Positions 22,505 to 34,043 of a stretch of DNA of 64,000 bases are shown here, in pieces. The notes beneath the pieces are model-generated. The model had not been told where the DNA came from, searched no databases, and saw nothing but the letters and a program-made list of their open reading frames with translations. Source of the stretch: Buddleja alternifolia (lineage: Eukaryota; Streptophyta; Magnoliopsida; Lamiales; Scrophulariaceae); NCBI GenBank assembly GCA_019426215.1, contig CM033394.1, forward strand, positions 16,636,195 to 16,700,194, written 5' to 3'. Made by a program: the position numbers and the translations under genes. Positions within the stretch are counted from its first letter, which is position 1. Each line of letters begins with the position of its first letter.

Positions 22505-23852
22505 TGTTAGGTTTCATATTTTACATATTTTCACTATGATTTACCTCACATTTATCTTTATTTTATGCCTTGTTGTTAGTCTTTTTCTTTAGTTTTAGCC
22601 TAATTTACGTATTTTGATTTCTAAGTCGTTTCAATGCTTTTGTAGGCACAAAAGCGATGATTGTTTTGATGAGTTAAAGGAGTATTTTTACGTGAATAAC
22701 GAAAGCTAACCAAGAGGAAGTGGAGAAATGCATTAGAAAGGCCAAACGAGAATGTTTCGTTGAAGAAAAATGAAGAGAAAAATTTCTGCACAGGCAACTG
22801 CACAACTGTGCAGATATTCTGCACAGCTGTGCAGCTGCGGATTTTAATATTTTTGTGGGCTGATTTTATGACTTGGATGGGCATAATTTATGTATCTAAA
22901 ACTCCTTTTTAGTAAAAAGAAAGTGGCAAAAACATTTTATAGGCTAGAGTGAGGTGGGAGAATAATTCATTCTAGAAAAAAAGTAGATCTTGGAGAATTG
23001 AAGACTTTTAGAGAGAGAAAATAGATCTTAGAGAGTTCTTGGAGAAGACTTCTTGGAGAAAAGCTTCATCTTCTCAAGTTGTATTCTTCCAATCCTCCAT
23101 TGTTGAACATGAGTAACTTTATGTTTATGAAATTTATTTCTTGTTTTTCTTTAATTATGCATAGCTAAATTATTTTCTAGGGTTTAAGATGTAGTCTTGT
23201 GTATTGATTTGGATTATTGATGATTTATGGATGTGATTTCTTGTTTGGTTTATCTATTAATGAGAGTTTAATGCTTGTAATTGCTTGATCACCAATTGCA
23301 TGATTTAAGATGAATTAAGAAGTACCGGGAGGTGAATTAGTTTATCGGTTCAGATTTAATAGACATGTGTAAATTGCTTAATAGGGATATTGGTAATTTT
23401 GCATGAGACTAGTTAAACAATATTCATAGAACTTAATGGATTCATCTAAATTAGTTTTTGATCATGAGAGTGACGTTAATTAATTTAGGTGGGTACTCAT
23501 GAAAATCTCGGGAGAGTATTCATGTATTTAAGGAAATTGGGTCTTTAATTTAAACAAGAATGATAATCCATTGAAAGTCAATAATCCATAGAAATACCTT
23601 GATGAAATCTTAATCCCTAGGCCTTTTGTTAATTGATTATTCGTTTTAATCATATCCGTTTTAGTTATTTACAATTAAATCATTTTTTTGTTAAATTTCT
23701 GCTTTTAATTAGTTAAAATCTCAAATCTTTGATAATCAATAGTCTAAATAATAGGATAAACTTTATTTGGTACTTGATAACCTTCCCTGTGGAGACGATC
23801 TTACTTTCACTATATTATTTGTTCGATTCCGTGTTGTTACGGACGGTTAACA
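22505..23852 (+). repeat. G 3' LTR, full length
   Basis: 1348 bp, from TGTTAGG to GGTTAACA. It keeps the segment lost from the 5' LTR (about 22720-23080), which holds the GCACA palindromes. Confidence 0.9.
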
Positions 23853-23857
23853 ATTGC
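23853..23857. repeat. Target-site duplication of G, right
   Basis: ATTGC, pairing with 16669-16673. Confidence 0.9.
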
Positions 23858-24048
23858 CTCCGAGTGTTCAAGAAGAAGAAGGACGTAGTTGGTATTACAC
23901 CACCCAACGAACCTTACAAATATTGTGTTTTTTACTTACAGTCATTTTTCATATTATTATATCATTGTATAAATCTGTTAAGTAAAACTCAAGTGAACGC
24001 TAAGCAACTAAGGAGCCGTTTGTGACGCTAAAGCTTTTAAACAAGAAG

Positions 24049-24053
24049 ACTAC
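24049..24053. repeat. Target-site duplication of S, left
   Basis: ACTAC, identical to 25899-25903. Confidence 0.85.
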
Positions 24054-25898
24054 TGACACGCTAAAAGCTAACGTGCTATTGTAGCAAGTGCACTAGTCGT
24101 GTGTAGTAATAAGTGGACTAAAAGTCCGGGTTGTCGAACCACGGAGACTTGAATTTTAGTTTATGATTTTAAAAAAGAACAAATATAATTAAAGTAAATT
24201 ATAGGTAAAATTGCATACAATAAGAACAAGATTACACAATTGATTTTACACAAAGTATAAAGGGAGACTAAGGCACATGCTAGGTTCAAATTGATCAATT
24301 ATACTTATAAAGATTCTAGTTGAAGGATTACGCTTATATTGTTATGGTGAGAACTCCGAGGGTAGAGAATAACCGATGTCTCGCGTATAAACTCCTATGC
24401 TTAGATCGTGATTTCCCAAATATTCCTATCCAGAAATCTAACCACTAAACATGCATTAACGTACTAGAGTTCACTCGATTTGAATCGAACAACTTCACTC
24501 GGGAATCTTTACTTATGTCTAGGGCAATTCCTCATTAGTTACGGGTCATGATGTGAATTTCTTGCACCCTAAGTCAATTTTCTCCCGAAATATTAACCTA
24601 GGCATAAGATTCTAACATATAGTGATCAAGTATATGCAAGATAGGCAAAAACACAAATTCACATCACATAACAATATAAGAACAACCTCAACAATCATCT
24701 ATTATAAGCATATATCACAATTTGGCCTTACATGGCCCTAGTCTTATGAATTTAGTTCATAATGGATAATATGAAAAACATAAATGAATTAATACACATG
24801 TTCATAGACATAATTGAAATGAAAAGCTATAAAAACTCCCTCAAAAGTGAATAATGATGGAACTTCAATTGAATCTTCCTTCTCCAATGATGATGATGAA
24901 TCAAGAATCCTTCTCTCTCCCCTCTTTTCTTCTCTATGGATCGGTCACTTCCTCCCCCTCTTCTCCAAGAATCTGAAATTGATAGTGAATGATGAAGAGT
25001 ATAGGTTCCCCCTCCTTTTATAGCCAAAATTCCACTAAAGTATGCATTAAGAATTCCCATTAAAGTTCCCCAATGAGAATTCCACCTAAGGTGATGCTTA
25101 AAGTTTGGCTTTTAAGATTCCAACCAGCTAAAAAATGCTGAACTTTCGGCCCTTAAGAATTCCACCAAGCATAACCATGTGAAAGCTTCAACAAAACACA
25201 TGCATGCTGCCATTTTCTTGCTTTCCAGCGCAGTCTTAGTATTTTCCTCATACAATTCTCCACAGATCTCCAAATTGGATGATTCAAGTCCCCATGTGCA
25301 GATAAAACATAGATCTACAACTTTCCAAAAGGACAGTTTGTCCAATTCGGTCGCTACGTATACCTAAATTACGTTTCAACATGGAGTTTGTTTCTGATTT
25401 GGCGCCCATAAAGTAAATCTACCAAGAAACACACTTATGACAACCCCTCAACACATGTGCTGAATTATGGCCAAAAGTGATTCTTACCCATCATATAATG
25501 CTGGAATTTAGGCTGAAAAGGAGTAAAAATTGGACTATCCACGCCTAGGCATGACTAGGAGGGCGCTGGGGCGTATCCTGGCACATGTACTTCTCTGTTC
25601 GGCGCAACAATTGTATTTCCTTCATAACGCTCTCCACAGACCTCCGATTTGGATAATTCAAGTTTCCAAGTGAAGCTAACACAGATATAAACAACTTTGT
25701 TGAAGGAGACATCCTCAAATTCGAACTCGAAATATGCATAAATTCTGTATTTGCGTGCGTTATTCCTCTATTGTAGTGATTTTCCACCTTTACTCGATAA
25801 GCACACAAATTAAACGCAAATGTGGTATAAATCATGCATAAACCAATATAAATCCAATAAATATGAGGCTCTAAAACATGTAAATTCACACCCTATCA
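24054..25898 (-). mobile_element. Solo LTR S, gypsy type related to element E
   Basis: On the minus strand it begins TGATAGG (25898) and ends GTGTCA (24054), 1845 bp, inside the 3' LTR of copia B. Perfect ACTAC duplications flank it. Its 3' third (24054-24180 and onward) resembles the LTR ends of element E, including the segment around the CGACAACCCGG motif, so it is the same broad family but a longer and diverged LTR. No internal domain remains, which fits unequal LTR-LTR recombination. The small open frames inside have no recognisable product. Confidence 0.85.
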
Positions 25899-25903
25899 AC
25901 TAC
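25899..25903. repeat. Target-site duplication of S, right
   Basis: ACTAC, pairing with 24049-24053. Confidence 0.85.
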
Positions 25904-26148
25904 AAAATCATTCTGTTGTGCTAACACTGATTAAAGAAGTGAACGCTTAAACCTTTTGGTTGTAGTATTCAAATCTTTAAATCTAAGTTAACTTTATAAA
26001 ACAGTCTTCATTAGACGCTCAGGTCAAGCGCCTACTTCTCAAGCGTCGAACGAATTTTTATACGAAATTTTTGAAGTCGAAAAAGACTTCAGGGTCTATT
26101 CAACCCCCCCCCCTTCTAGACCCTTTCGTATGCCACTTGGGGCCAACA

Positions 26149-27246
26149 CTATTTTTGTGGCCCCTTAGAGGCTATTCTCCTTCCTGGGTTCAGGAACTTT
26201 GTAGTACCGGGGCATACCTTTCCTTCACAGACAAAATGAGTTGGAGGGTGCACACGATTGAGGTTTGGGCCAGAAGGGTATTTTTTAATGCTATTGCTAT
26301 TAGAGAGTGCCTTGGGATGGCGATCCTCCAGATTTGCGGGTATCTAGATCTCTACAAGCTAGACAGGACATACATTGTGTCGCTCGACGAGGTCCTTAGG
26401 GTCATTTCTATCGCGGGTACAACTTGGCCCAAAGGGGAATCACATTTACCCCGTCGTATCTTGCTCCCAGAGGCAGCATTTTAGCTCGACTTCATTCGCT
26501 TTAACCTCATTCTGAGCTCCAAAAGATCTGAGTTGAACAAGGACCGAGCCTTGCTTATATACTCCATCATGACACAGCGACAGGTTAACTTTATGGGGTT
26601 GATCCACCGGTCTCTATTAGGACATATCAAGAGGATGGGCATCGAGTTCACTCCAGTGGTTGACTCAACACAGGCTAAGAGAAAATGAGGGGAGTCATCC
26701 AATCCAAAGAAGAACCCATTTATCTTCACATCTCTCATTTCGGCCTTGTGCTTGACAGTCGGTGTTAGGGATTTTCAGAGCGAGACTACAGACCCTGCCA
26801 GCACCCCTCTTCCTTTTTCGGATGCTCCCGCTTCAGCCCCTTCACCTATTTTCCAGAGAGCTCGTCTGACTCCCGCTCGTGGCATTGGATCCAGCCGATC
26901 CACCTCCTCTAATGTCGATGCTCATAAGGTTGATGTCAGTCAGTTGCAGGTTGAGATGCAGTTGTGCTTACTTTCGGCAGCTTATCTACGAGCATGATGC
27001 ATTTATGGGCAGAGGGCCTTTTGATTACTCAGCGCAACGCCTACTTTCCCACTCTCTGATGCCCCTTAGCCGGATGATTAGATCATTGCCGGTGCGTTGG
27101 TTGTTAGGGGTGATTCTGCTGAGCCCGATGGGGGCCAGGATGATATGTTGGACATGGATGACATTATGGGTGGGGCAGAGGATGAGGGTGTCCATGGTGA
27201 TAGAGATGATGATTATGCTGACCGTTGTATCAACGAGGATGATTAG
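26149..27246 (+). pseudogene. E 3' ORF remnant, plant-transposon-protein-like
   Basis: One frame reads from 26149 to 26997 with stops at 26482-26484 and 26686-26688. A frameshift near 26970 leads into an acidic C-terminus that ends at TAG 27244-27246. The segment DKRALLIYSIMTQRQVNF and what follows resemble the helical part of the putative plant transposon protein domain found in 3' ORFs of Athila/Tat-type elements; this was judged by eye and needs a profile search. A serine/proline-rich linker (26790-26920) follows. The N-terminus was cut off when copia B inserted. No membrane segment is clear, so calling it env is not supported here. Confidence 0.5.
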
Positions 27247-28834
27247 CATGTCAGTTTAGTCTATTTCCTGTTTTCTAATGTTGGATATTGATTTTGTTTA
27301 GTTGTTTTGTTTCTTGTTGATGTTTGCTTTTAGGGATATTTTGTTGTGTTTGTTTCATCCGTTTTATTAAGTAGAAGCATGTCTGTTTTAGTTATCTTTT
27401 GTTTTTGTTGTTGATTGTTTTCCGTTTCGCGTTTCTATCCATTACTTAACGCTTTGTCTCACAAGCATCGTTTAAGTGTGTAGTTGTAGCGTTCATTGCT
27501 CACACTGCTGTTGCCACTCTTGGGTACATTTGCATTCGAGGACTCGGGTCTGCTTTTCAGCACCCCTTATGGTGACATGTACTTTGCCCTTATCTTTTTC
27601 GAACATTGGGGACAATGTTCATTCTAAGTTTGGGAAGGGGGGGTAGTCATGTTTATTCATGTTTTATGTATGTCAGTCCAAGTTTTTGGGGGGGGGGGGG
27701 GGTGTTGTACCTCTACATGTGAAAAGTGTGCATTTTTTAATTTGGATAGAATTTCAACTTTTCAAGTCGATGCATTGAGAATGATTAATTTGAATCCATG
27801 ACATGTTTTCTCTATCAATTTGGATTTTAATGGCTATACACATCGTTTCCTTGCTTGTGGGACCCTAAACGAGATTAGATTGTCCTTAAGATGATTCACA
27901 TATGCACATAAGTCGAGGGTAGTGGAGTTGAGTGGACAACCATTTTGAAATACTTAAAGGCATGATCCCGAAAATATCAATCAAGAATTTTTACATGTGT
28001 TATGAGTTGAGAATGTTAACTTTGTATGCTTAACAATAATAAAAGAGGTTGAACATTGGTATGACTGCAAAAGTCAGGCTTAATAGATACTGGGGGAGAA
28101 GAGCACCATGCCTAGAATACTGTCCTATTATGTTAATTTGAGCTAAGCTCAAGCCAATGCAAGTGTAAGGTAATAAGGACCTAGTTTTGTTTTGTGGCAT
28201 TTGACACTCGAGTGATTAAGCCCTTAGGAGTGTCTCTACACTTAACACCCTAAAGCCGTCCGGTTTGGGAGTTATTGGCCTAAAGCTCGTTACAAGGGTG
28301 TCATAGAAAGCCTACGAGAATCGAACATTGCACATGGTCTAGCCTCTAACGTTTTGAGTTGAAAGTTGCATAAGTGAAAGCCTAAAGTGGATAAAATGAT
28401 GAATTTTAAGTGGCTATGAATTTTATTTCAATTCTCGTGCCATGTGACTACTCGAAAATGGATAGATATGGGATTAATGCTTGAAAAGTGGTAAGAATGC
28501 CACTCGACTATAATGCTTGAGATTTATTACACTACACCCTTAAGATGGTCTTTTCGATGTTAAGGAGTACCATGAGCAAGTATGTGACGTGTATATATAT
28601 ATATATGTAATTTTGAGCTTAAATAGATGAATTCATGTCATTGAGTTATTATTAATCATATTGATTTGCGTTGATTAATTGGGGTTGAAAATCCTTCGAT
28701 TTTGTGGATATATCATATACAAACCCTCACGAAAGTGAGTTAGGTAGTTTTCTTTTTGTTCTCCCTTGTTCAAGTTGCTTTTGGATTCTATAGCTTATTG
28801 CTCGAGGAAGAGCAATAGATAAGTTTAGGGGGGT
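27247..28834 (+). other. E 3' UTR, module 1
   Basis: Non-coding. A G-run of 15 lies at 27688-27702, before TGTTGTACC. The structured block shared with G spans 28203-28310, with the CACTCGAGTG palindrome. A short TA repeat is near 28590. Before the LTR are a GAGGAAGAGC motif and a G-rich tract. Compared with modules 2 and 3 it lacks about 90 bp near 28730, lost between two CACGA repeats. Confidence 0.75.
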
Positions 28835-30158
28835 TGATAGGAGTCATTTTTGTGTGTGCTTTTAGCCCTTTTATTGACGATTTAGGTGTATTTATAGCTT
28901 AAATTGTGCCACTCGTACTTTTAATATGTGTGTTAAGTGAATTTAGGCATTAAGCGACAATGCACGAAGAATAGGGAAAAAAGACGGCATTACGAACGAA
29001 CTCAAGAAGGAATGTTCGCACGCTGGTGCCTAGGCGCCACATTACTCGCGCCTAAGCACCAGAAGATGAATAGAAGCAACAAGTGCACGCAGGCTCGTGA
29101 CCAGGAGCCAGATTCTCCACGCATGGGCGCCAACTGACTTTCCCTCCAAGAAACTCCTGCCACGTAGGTGGCACCTGGGTGCCGCTGTAACCATTTTTTG
29201 GAAGCTATAAAGCGAATTTTTGCAGCTCATTTCAAGGGTTTGAAAATTTGGGGGTTTGGAAGCAATTTTTTGGGTTTTGAGCCATCTTTTCACCTACCTT
29301 GAAGTGCAAGAACAAGATAAGAGCTATGGATTAAAGCTCCACTCGAGGATCCATCACCATTCAACCTTTTAGGGAGGTTATTCATTGTTTATTGCCTTTT
29401 GTGTTTACACCTATGTATATGAATATGTTGAATTGTTCTATGTTGATGGTTATGGGCAAAATTCGTATGGCTAGGTCCTTGTAAGAATTGATTGCTACTT
29501 ATTCGTATTATTGATAATCGTTGAATTAATTCCCATGTTGCTATGTGTTATGAATTTGTGCTTATGTTTCTTACATGTGATTGATCACCATATGTGTGAT
29601 TTATTGCCTAGTTTAGCGTTTTGAGAAAGACTTAAATTAGGGTGCAAGGCATTTAAAACATCACCAAACCAAATAGGAGTTGCCCTACACATAGGTAAAG
29701 ACTCCCGGGTGAAGTCGTTCGATTCTAATCGAGTAAACTCTAGTTCTTTAATGCATACCTAGAGGTTAGATTTCCGGGTAGAAATACTTAGGAAACCGCC
29801 ATTTAAGTATAGGAGTCTATCACGAGACATCGGTTATTCTTTACCTTAGGAGTTTTCAACATAGCAACTAGGTCTAATAATTCAATGAAAGTCTTTGTGC
29901 GAATAAGGATCAAATCAAGTCTTGCATGTGCCTTAGTCTATTTTCACACTCGAGTTTCAATCCATTGCTTGTTCTTACTTTTGTTCTTTGTTTACTTAAT
30001 TGTTGTACTCTTACTTTACTTTAATTGTCTTCTCTTTTATCGAAAATCATAAACTAGAATTCAAGTCCTTGTGGTTCGACAACCCAGACTTTTTGTCCAT
30101 CTATCACTACACACGACTAGTATACTTGCTACCAAGCACGTTAGGTACTAGCGTGTCA
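28835..30158 (+). repeat. E LTR 1
   Basis: 1324 bp, TGATAGG to GTGTCA. It contains GGCGCC/GCGCC-rich palindromic sequence near 29020-29130. It is followed by AGTTTTGGG and then, 14 bp on, by copia C. Confidence 0.85.
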
Positions 30159-30167
30159 AGTTTTGGG

Positions 30168-30172
30168 ATATA
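30168..30172. repeat. Target-site duplication of copia C, left
   Basis: ATATA, against GTATA at 44183-44187. The undamaged module 3 junction reads GTATA, so the left copy carries one substitution. Confidence 0.75.
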
Positions 30173-31702
30173 TGTTTGGAATTTCATGTTAGATGTTTTG
30201 AAGATGACAAGATAGGATTTTATGTCAGACCCCAAATATAGTGTAAGTTTTTGTTTTAATAAATCAATGTATAAGCTTTCAAAAGTTTGTAATTTTATTT
30301 AGGCTTGTAAATTTTATCTTTATAGATTTTAGACTAAGCATTAGAAGCTGAATCGCTAATAGAATTCTAGGTGAGTCTATTAGAGAAGAAGTAGAAGATC
30401 AGCGTCTGAAGTCTAATGATGATGAAGATTTTTCCTTAGCGACTGTCAAATGCTAAAGGACTATTTCAGGATTTATGGATCAAGCGCTCAAAGTACTTTA
30501 GCGATCAGTATCAGATTCACCTGAAATAAATTCTCAAGTCATGAAGGACTTAAATGCAATCATTCAACGGACATTTATTTCCAACGGAAAATAAATTCAA
30601 ATGCATTAAATGCCTGAAAAGAGCATTAAATGCCTGAAAAGAGCATTAAATGTGATAAGGTATTATGACTTGTGGACAAGCCACCTTTTGACTAGACTGT
30701 CAGAATTTTAGAGTTCAAATCTGCTCCCGTCCAATCGGAACCAACAGGATTTCAAGAATGTCAGATAAAAGGTAGAATCACGCGCCGCGTGAAAGGCAAG
30801 CTCCTACATGTGTCCAACGGACATAATCCCAAGAAAATGTCTATAAATACCTTACCTCCAGCAAACCCTAAAAAGAGTGATATACGTACATGCACAATAA
30901 AACTTTGCTGAAATTCTCTTTCAAAGAAAAAGCTTAGAAACTCCATAGCCTAAATTCTTCAAGCTTTTTACATACATTCCATACAGTCACAAATATCTCA
31001 AACCTCTTCCGAAGAAGAAACCTAAACCCTTACTGAGATATTTCAAGTTGTTTGATCTTTCCAAAAACAAACAAACCATTGTGATAAAACCCTCAACCTT
31101 TCATCTGAGTGAGAAAGTTGTTGAAACCCCTTACAGACAGTATTTCTGAGTGAGAGAAGCTTGTAGAAGAAGATCTTCATTGGTGCTAAAATCTGTGTGA
31201 TCAAGGAGCCCGAGATCTTTTTTCACCTCTTTGCTATCTTGTGGAAGATTCTGTGTGATTCTTTGATAATCATCTTAGTATATTCCCTCCAAGTTAAAAA
31301 GGAGAAGAAGGACGTAGCCGGGATTACATCACCCAGTAAACCTTACAATTTCTTGTGTCAATTACTTTCATTATTGTCTTGGTTCATATTAAATCATTTA
31401 TTCTTCAAAAAAAGGACAAGCTAATTTGCTAAGCGACTATTTAATTAAAATGAACGTTAAAGCTTTAAAATCATTTCCGCTGTGCTAAACCTGATTGAGC
31501 GATTCAAGCTTTACTCTACTTTGGTAAATTGCTAAAATCACTAAGTTTAAGTTATCTTTACTGAAGCGCCTGACCCAAGCGCTCAGCTTCCTAAGTGTTC
31601 TAATCTTTAAAAGTGATATGAAATTTTTGAAGTCGAAAAAGACTTCAGAGTCTATTCAACCATCCCCTTCTAGACCCTTTCGTATGCCACTTGGGACCAC
31701 CA
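30173..31702 (+). repeat. Copia C 5' LTR
   Basis: 1530 bp, TG...CACCA. A 20-nt unit (GCCTGAAAAGAGCATTAAAT) is doubled near 30612-30651, unlike the 3' LTR. TATAAATA is at 30842-30849. The paired hairpins are near 31629-31675. Confidence 0.9.
30842..30849 (+). promoter_or_regulatory. TATA box in copia C 5' LTR
   Basis: TATAAATA, in the same place in the 3' LTR (about 43319) and in copia A; the likely core promoter of the genomic RNA. Confidence 0.55.
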
Positions 31703-31704
31703 AG

Positions 31705-31716
31705 TGGTATCAGAGC
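31705..31716 (+). promoter_or_regulatory. Copia C primer-binding site (tRNA-iMet)
   Basis: TGGTATCAGAGC two bases after the LTR, complementary to initiator tRNA-Met. Confidence 0.95.
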
Positions 31717-31816
31717 GGTTGAAGTAGAAACCTAAGCGTTTCTGAGCGTAACTGCTTGTTTAGATCCATTTTTCTAAACTTAGTCGCTTTAAAACCTTCT
31801 CTTAAAACCTCTCATT

Positions 31817-34030
31817 ATGGCTTTTAACAAAATGCCTAAGTTGGTATTATTAAAATATGATTCTTGGAAACTTAGAGCATTCGTGTATTTATGTTCTTGT
31901 GATAATGAAATGTGTGATGTAATTTCAGATGGCCCCATTAAGATCATGGAAGTGATAACTCGAGCACCTGGAACTGATGAAGCTATTCAGATGGATATGT
32001 CGAGAAACCCAAGTTAGAATGGACGCCAGATGATCGGAAAAGAGCAAATCTAAATAATGTTGGATGAAGTGCACTTTATTCGGAGTTAGGAGACAATCAT
32101 GCATTGTTCAACAAGATCAAGCAATGTAAGACTTCCAAAGAAATATGGGATAAGTTGTCTATAGTGTGTGAAGGTTCAGCTCAAATGAAGGAGAACAAGC
32201 TCTCCATAGCCATGCAATGATTTGAGCATTTCAAGATGCAGACCAACGAGATGCTAGAACAATTGGACACAAGGTTTACTTTGCTCATTACAGAGTTGGC
32301 GTCATTAGACAAAGAGTTGACCAACAAGGAAATGATCAATAAGATTTTCAGAAGTCTTCCAAGCAAGTATTTGATTAAGACTGTTGCTATGAGAGAATCA
32401 TAGACCTTGGAGACTCTTACTGCAGAACATGTGTTTTCAGAATTAAAGGCATTTGAGTTCAAATTAGGTGAAGTCAGCGACACATCGATTTCAGTGATTG
32501 AATCAAGAGCATTAATCGCTACCACCAAAAGTAAGGGTAAAGCGATTAGTGAGGTGAAAGTGATAGAATCAAATGAAGAAAAGGAAATGGATTTATTAGT
32601 TAAGAAATTCAAGAAATTTCTAAGATATGAAAAGAGAAATCCTATTGGACAAACCTCATTTCAAACTCCTCCCCCACCACCAGCGCCTCAGTATCAAGCG
32701 CCAATATATTCTGCACCTTAACTAGTAGTGCCAGTTCCTTATCAAGCGCCCACAACTCCTACTCAGAATCTCTCAGCGCCAGTTGGTTCAAAGCGATTAA
32801 CCACTGAACAGAAAATGAAAACTAATTTGTGTTATAATTGAAGGAAACCAGGGCACTACCGGGTAAATTGCTCTTATCCAAATGTGTCTAAGCCCACAAG
32901 GCAAGACTATGCGGATAGAAACCAATTCAGGAGCAACCTTCGCTAACAAGGTTTGCTAGTGAAATTTGAACCATTCTTCACACCTGAAGAGGATTTGGAA
33001 TCATCAAATGAAAGCAGTGATGATGAACCAACAAGCGACAACGTTGATTTGTCTTATGGCAAGAAATGATGAAGTGTCTGACGATTCACTACCTGAGGTA
33101 ACCACTGAGTTATCTCATCCTCTTTTTTATGATGAATTATTTGACAAAATTAATGAATATTATAAAGATTATCAAGATGCCGCCAAAATATATCAAAATC
33201 ACTTCGCTATTATTTCATCGCTCACAAGTGATAAAGTAACGCTCAAAGAAGAGTTGCAAGTTCAGCAACAATGCATTGAGAAGAACCAATCGCTTGAGAG
33301 TGAGATTACTCAATTGAAAAGCGATCTTGATATAATAGTCAAGAGAGAAGCTGATCTGATCGCTAGACTTGCGAAATCAGAGCAGCTCATCTCATCATTA
33401 TCAAATGCTTCAAGAAAGTTGGATAATGTGACTGAGATAACAAGAATGTTTGGTGAAAAGACCGGTTTGGGATGCAATAAATTCGGTAAACAACCAAATA
33501 AATCTAATGTTACGGCCAACAACAAAGGAAAGGGTGTTTTCTTTGTCAAGAAAGGTTCACAAAGTCAAACGCTAAATGAACCAAGCGATAATGGTACGAG
33601 GCCAAATGAGAAAGCCAAAGCTGACTCAGGCAAGGGAAAGGCGAAAGCAAACGATTCACAACGACGGGTTCATCCAAACGTTCAAAAGGCTAAGGATAAA
33701 TCTGACCACTGTGAATCAAGCGTTAAGCGTCCAGCACCAAAAGTGCAACCCAAGCCAGCGCCAAGGAAATACCAGCGTCAATATCCAAGACAGTCAAGAT
33801 CATATTATCGATATTGTGATGATTATGATTATGACTATGATTATGATTACTATTATAATCGAGGATATTTTTATACACCCAAAAAGCACACACAACATAA
33901 GGTGAAACCCAAGAAGGCTAGTATTCCTACAATGAAGACTAGGCAAATATGGGTTCCTAAAGTTTTAGTTGAAACCAAAGCTACTAACATTGAAGGACCC
34001 AAGACAACATGGGTGCCTAAGAAGAATTAG
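31817..34030 (+). pseudogene. gag: Copia C gag
   Basis: Start ATG 31817, about 100 bp after the PBS. In order: an N-terminal domain; the UBN2-type region (32090-32470) with KTSKEIWDKL; a proline/glutamine-rich linker; a zinc knuckle (about 32832-32873) whose second Cys is now a stop; an acidic stretch; a coiled coil (about 33230-33425); a lysine-rich region with SQSQTLN (near 33560); a repeated Asp-Tyr run (33815-33860); and a tail ending WVPKKN at TAG 34028-34030. Frame breaks lie near 32000 and 32940, with stops at 32065, 32218, 32401, 32718 and 32839. From 32966 to 34030 it is open for 354 codons. The extended C-terminus with a coiled coil is a mark of Sirevirus Gag. Confidence 0.85.
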
Positions 34031-34043
34031 AATTATCCTTTAA

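Larger units (their letters stand above)
16674..23852 (+). mobile_element. Gypsy G: non-autonomous Athila/Tat-type element with gag and protease only
   Basis: This 7.2-kb element has LTRs (16674-17662 and 22505-23852), a tRNA-Asp primer-binding site, a long gag, an aspartic protease, and then about 2.1 kb without coding sequence. RT, RNase H and integrase are absent. This fits the class of terminal-repeat elements with a GAG domain that depend on a helper. The Gag and protease are of the Athila/Tat kind by eye. It is flanked by a perfect ATTGC duplication inside the 3' LTR of copia B. The LTRs are very alike except for a roughly 350-bp segment missing from the 5' LTR, so insertion seems fairly recent. 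Confidence 0.9.
9730..26148 (+). mobile_element. Copia B: 3' part of a Sirevirus-like element, carrying nested insertions
   Basis: What is visible is the pol tail, the pol-ORF2 spacer, ORF2, the PPT and a 3' LTR. The 5' part must lie left of the window, beyond copia A, which interrupts RT at 9730. The 3' LTR is split by G and by solo LTR S. Once those are removed the LTR is about 1.54 kb, as expected for the family. At 26148 the LTR terminus abuts coding remnants of gypsy element E, so B is inserted in E; the likely target duplication is CTATT at 26149-26153, with its partner outside. Confidence 0.85.
15578..26148 (+). repeat. Copia B 3' LTR, split by two insertions
   Basis: LTR sequence is in three pieces: 15578-16673, 23858-24053 and 25904-26148. 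The gaps are gypsy G and solo LTR S, each with its own target duplication. The left end is TGTTAGG after the PPT; the right end, ...CCAACA, is the counterpart of ...CCACCA in copia C. The twin hairpins and C-run typical of the family end are present near 26070-26120. Confidence 0.85.

Noticed and set aside
33576..33905. Methionine/isoleucine-rich ORF
   Set aside because: Out-of-frame reading of the gag Asp-Tyr repeat.
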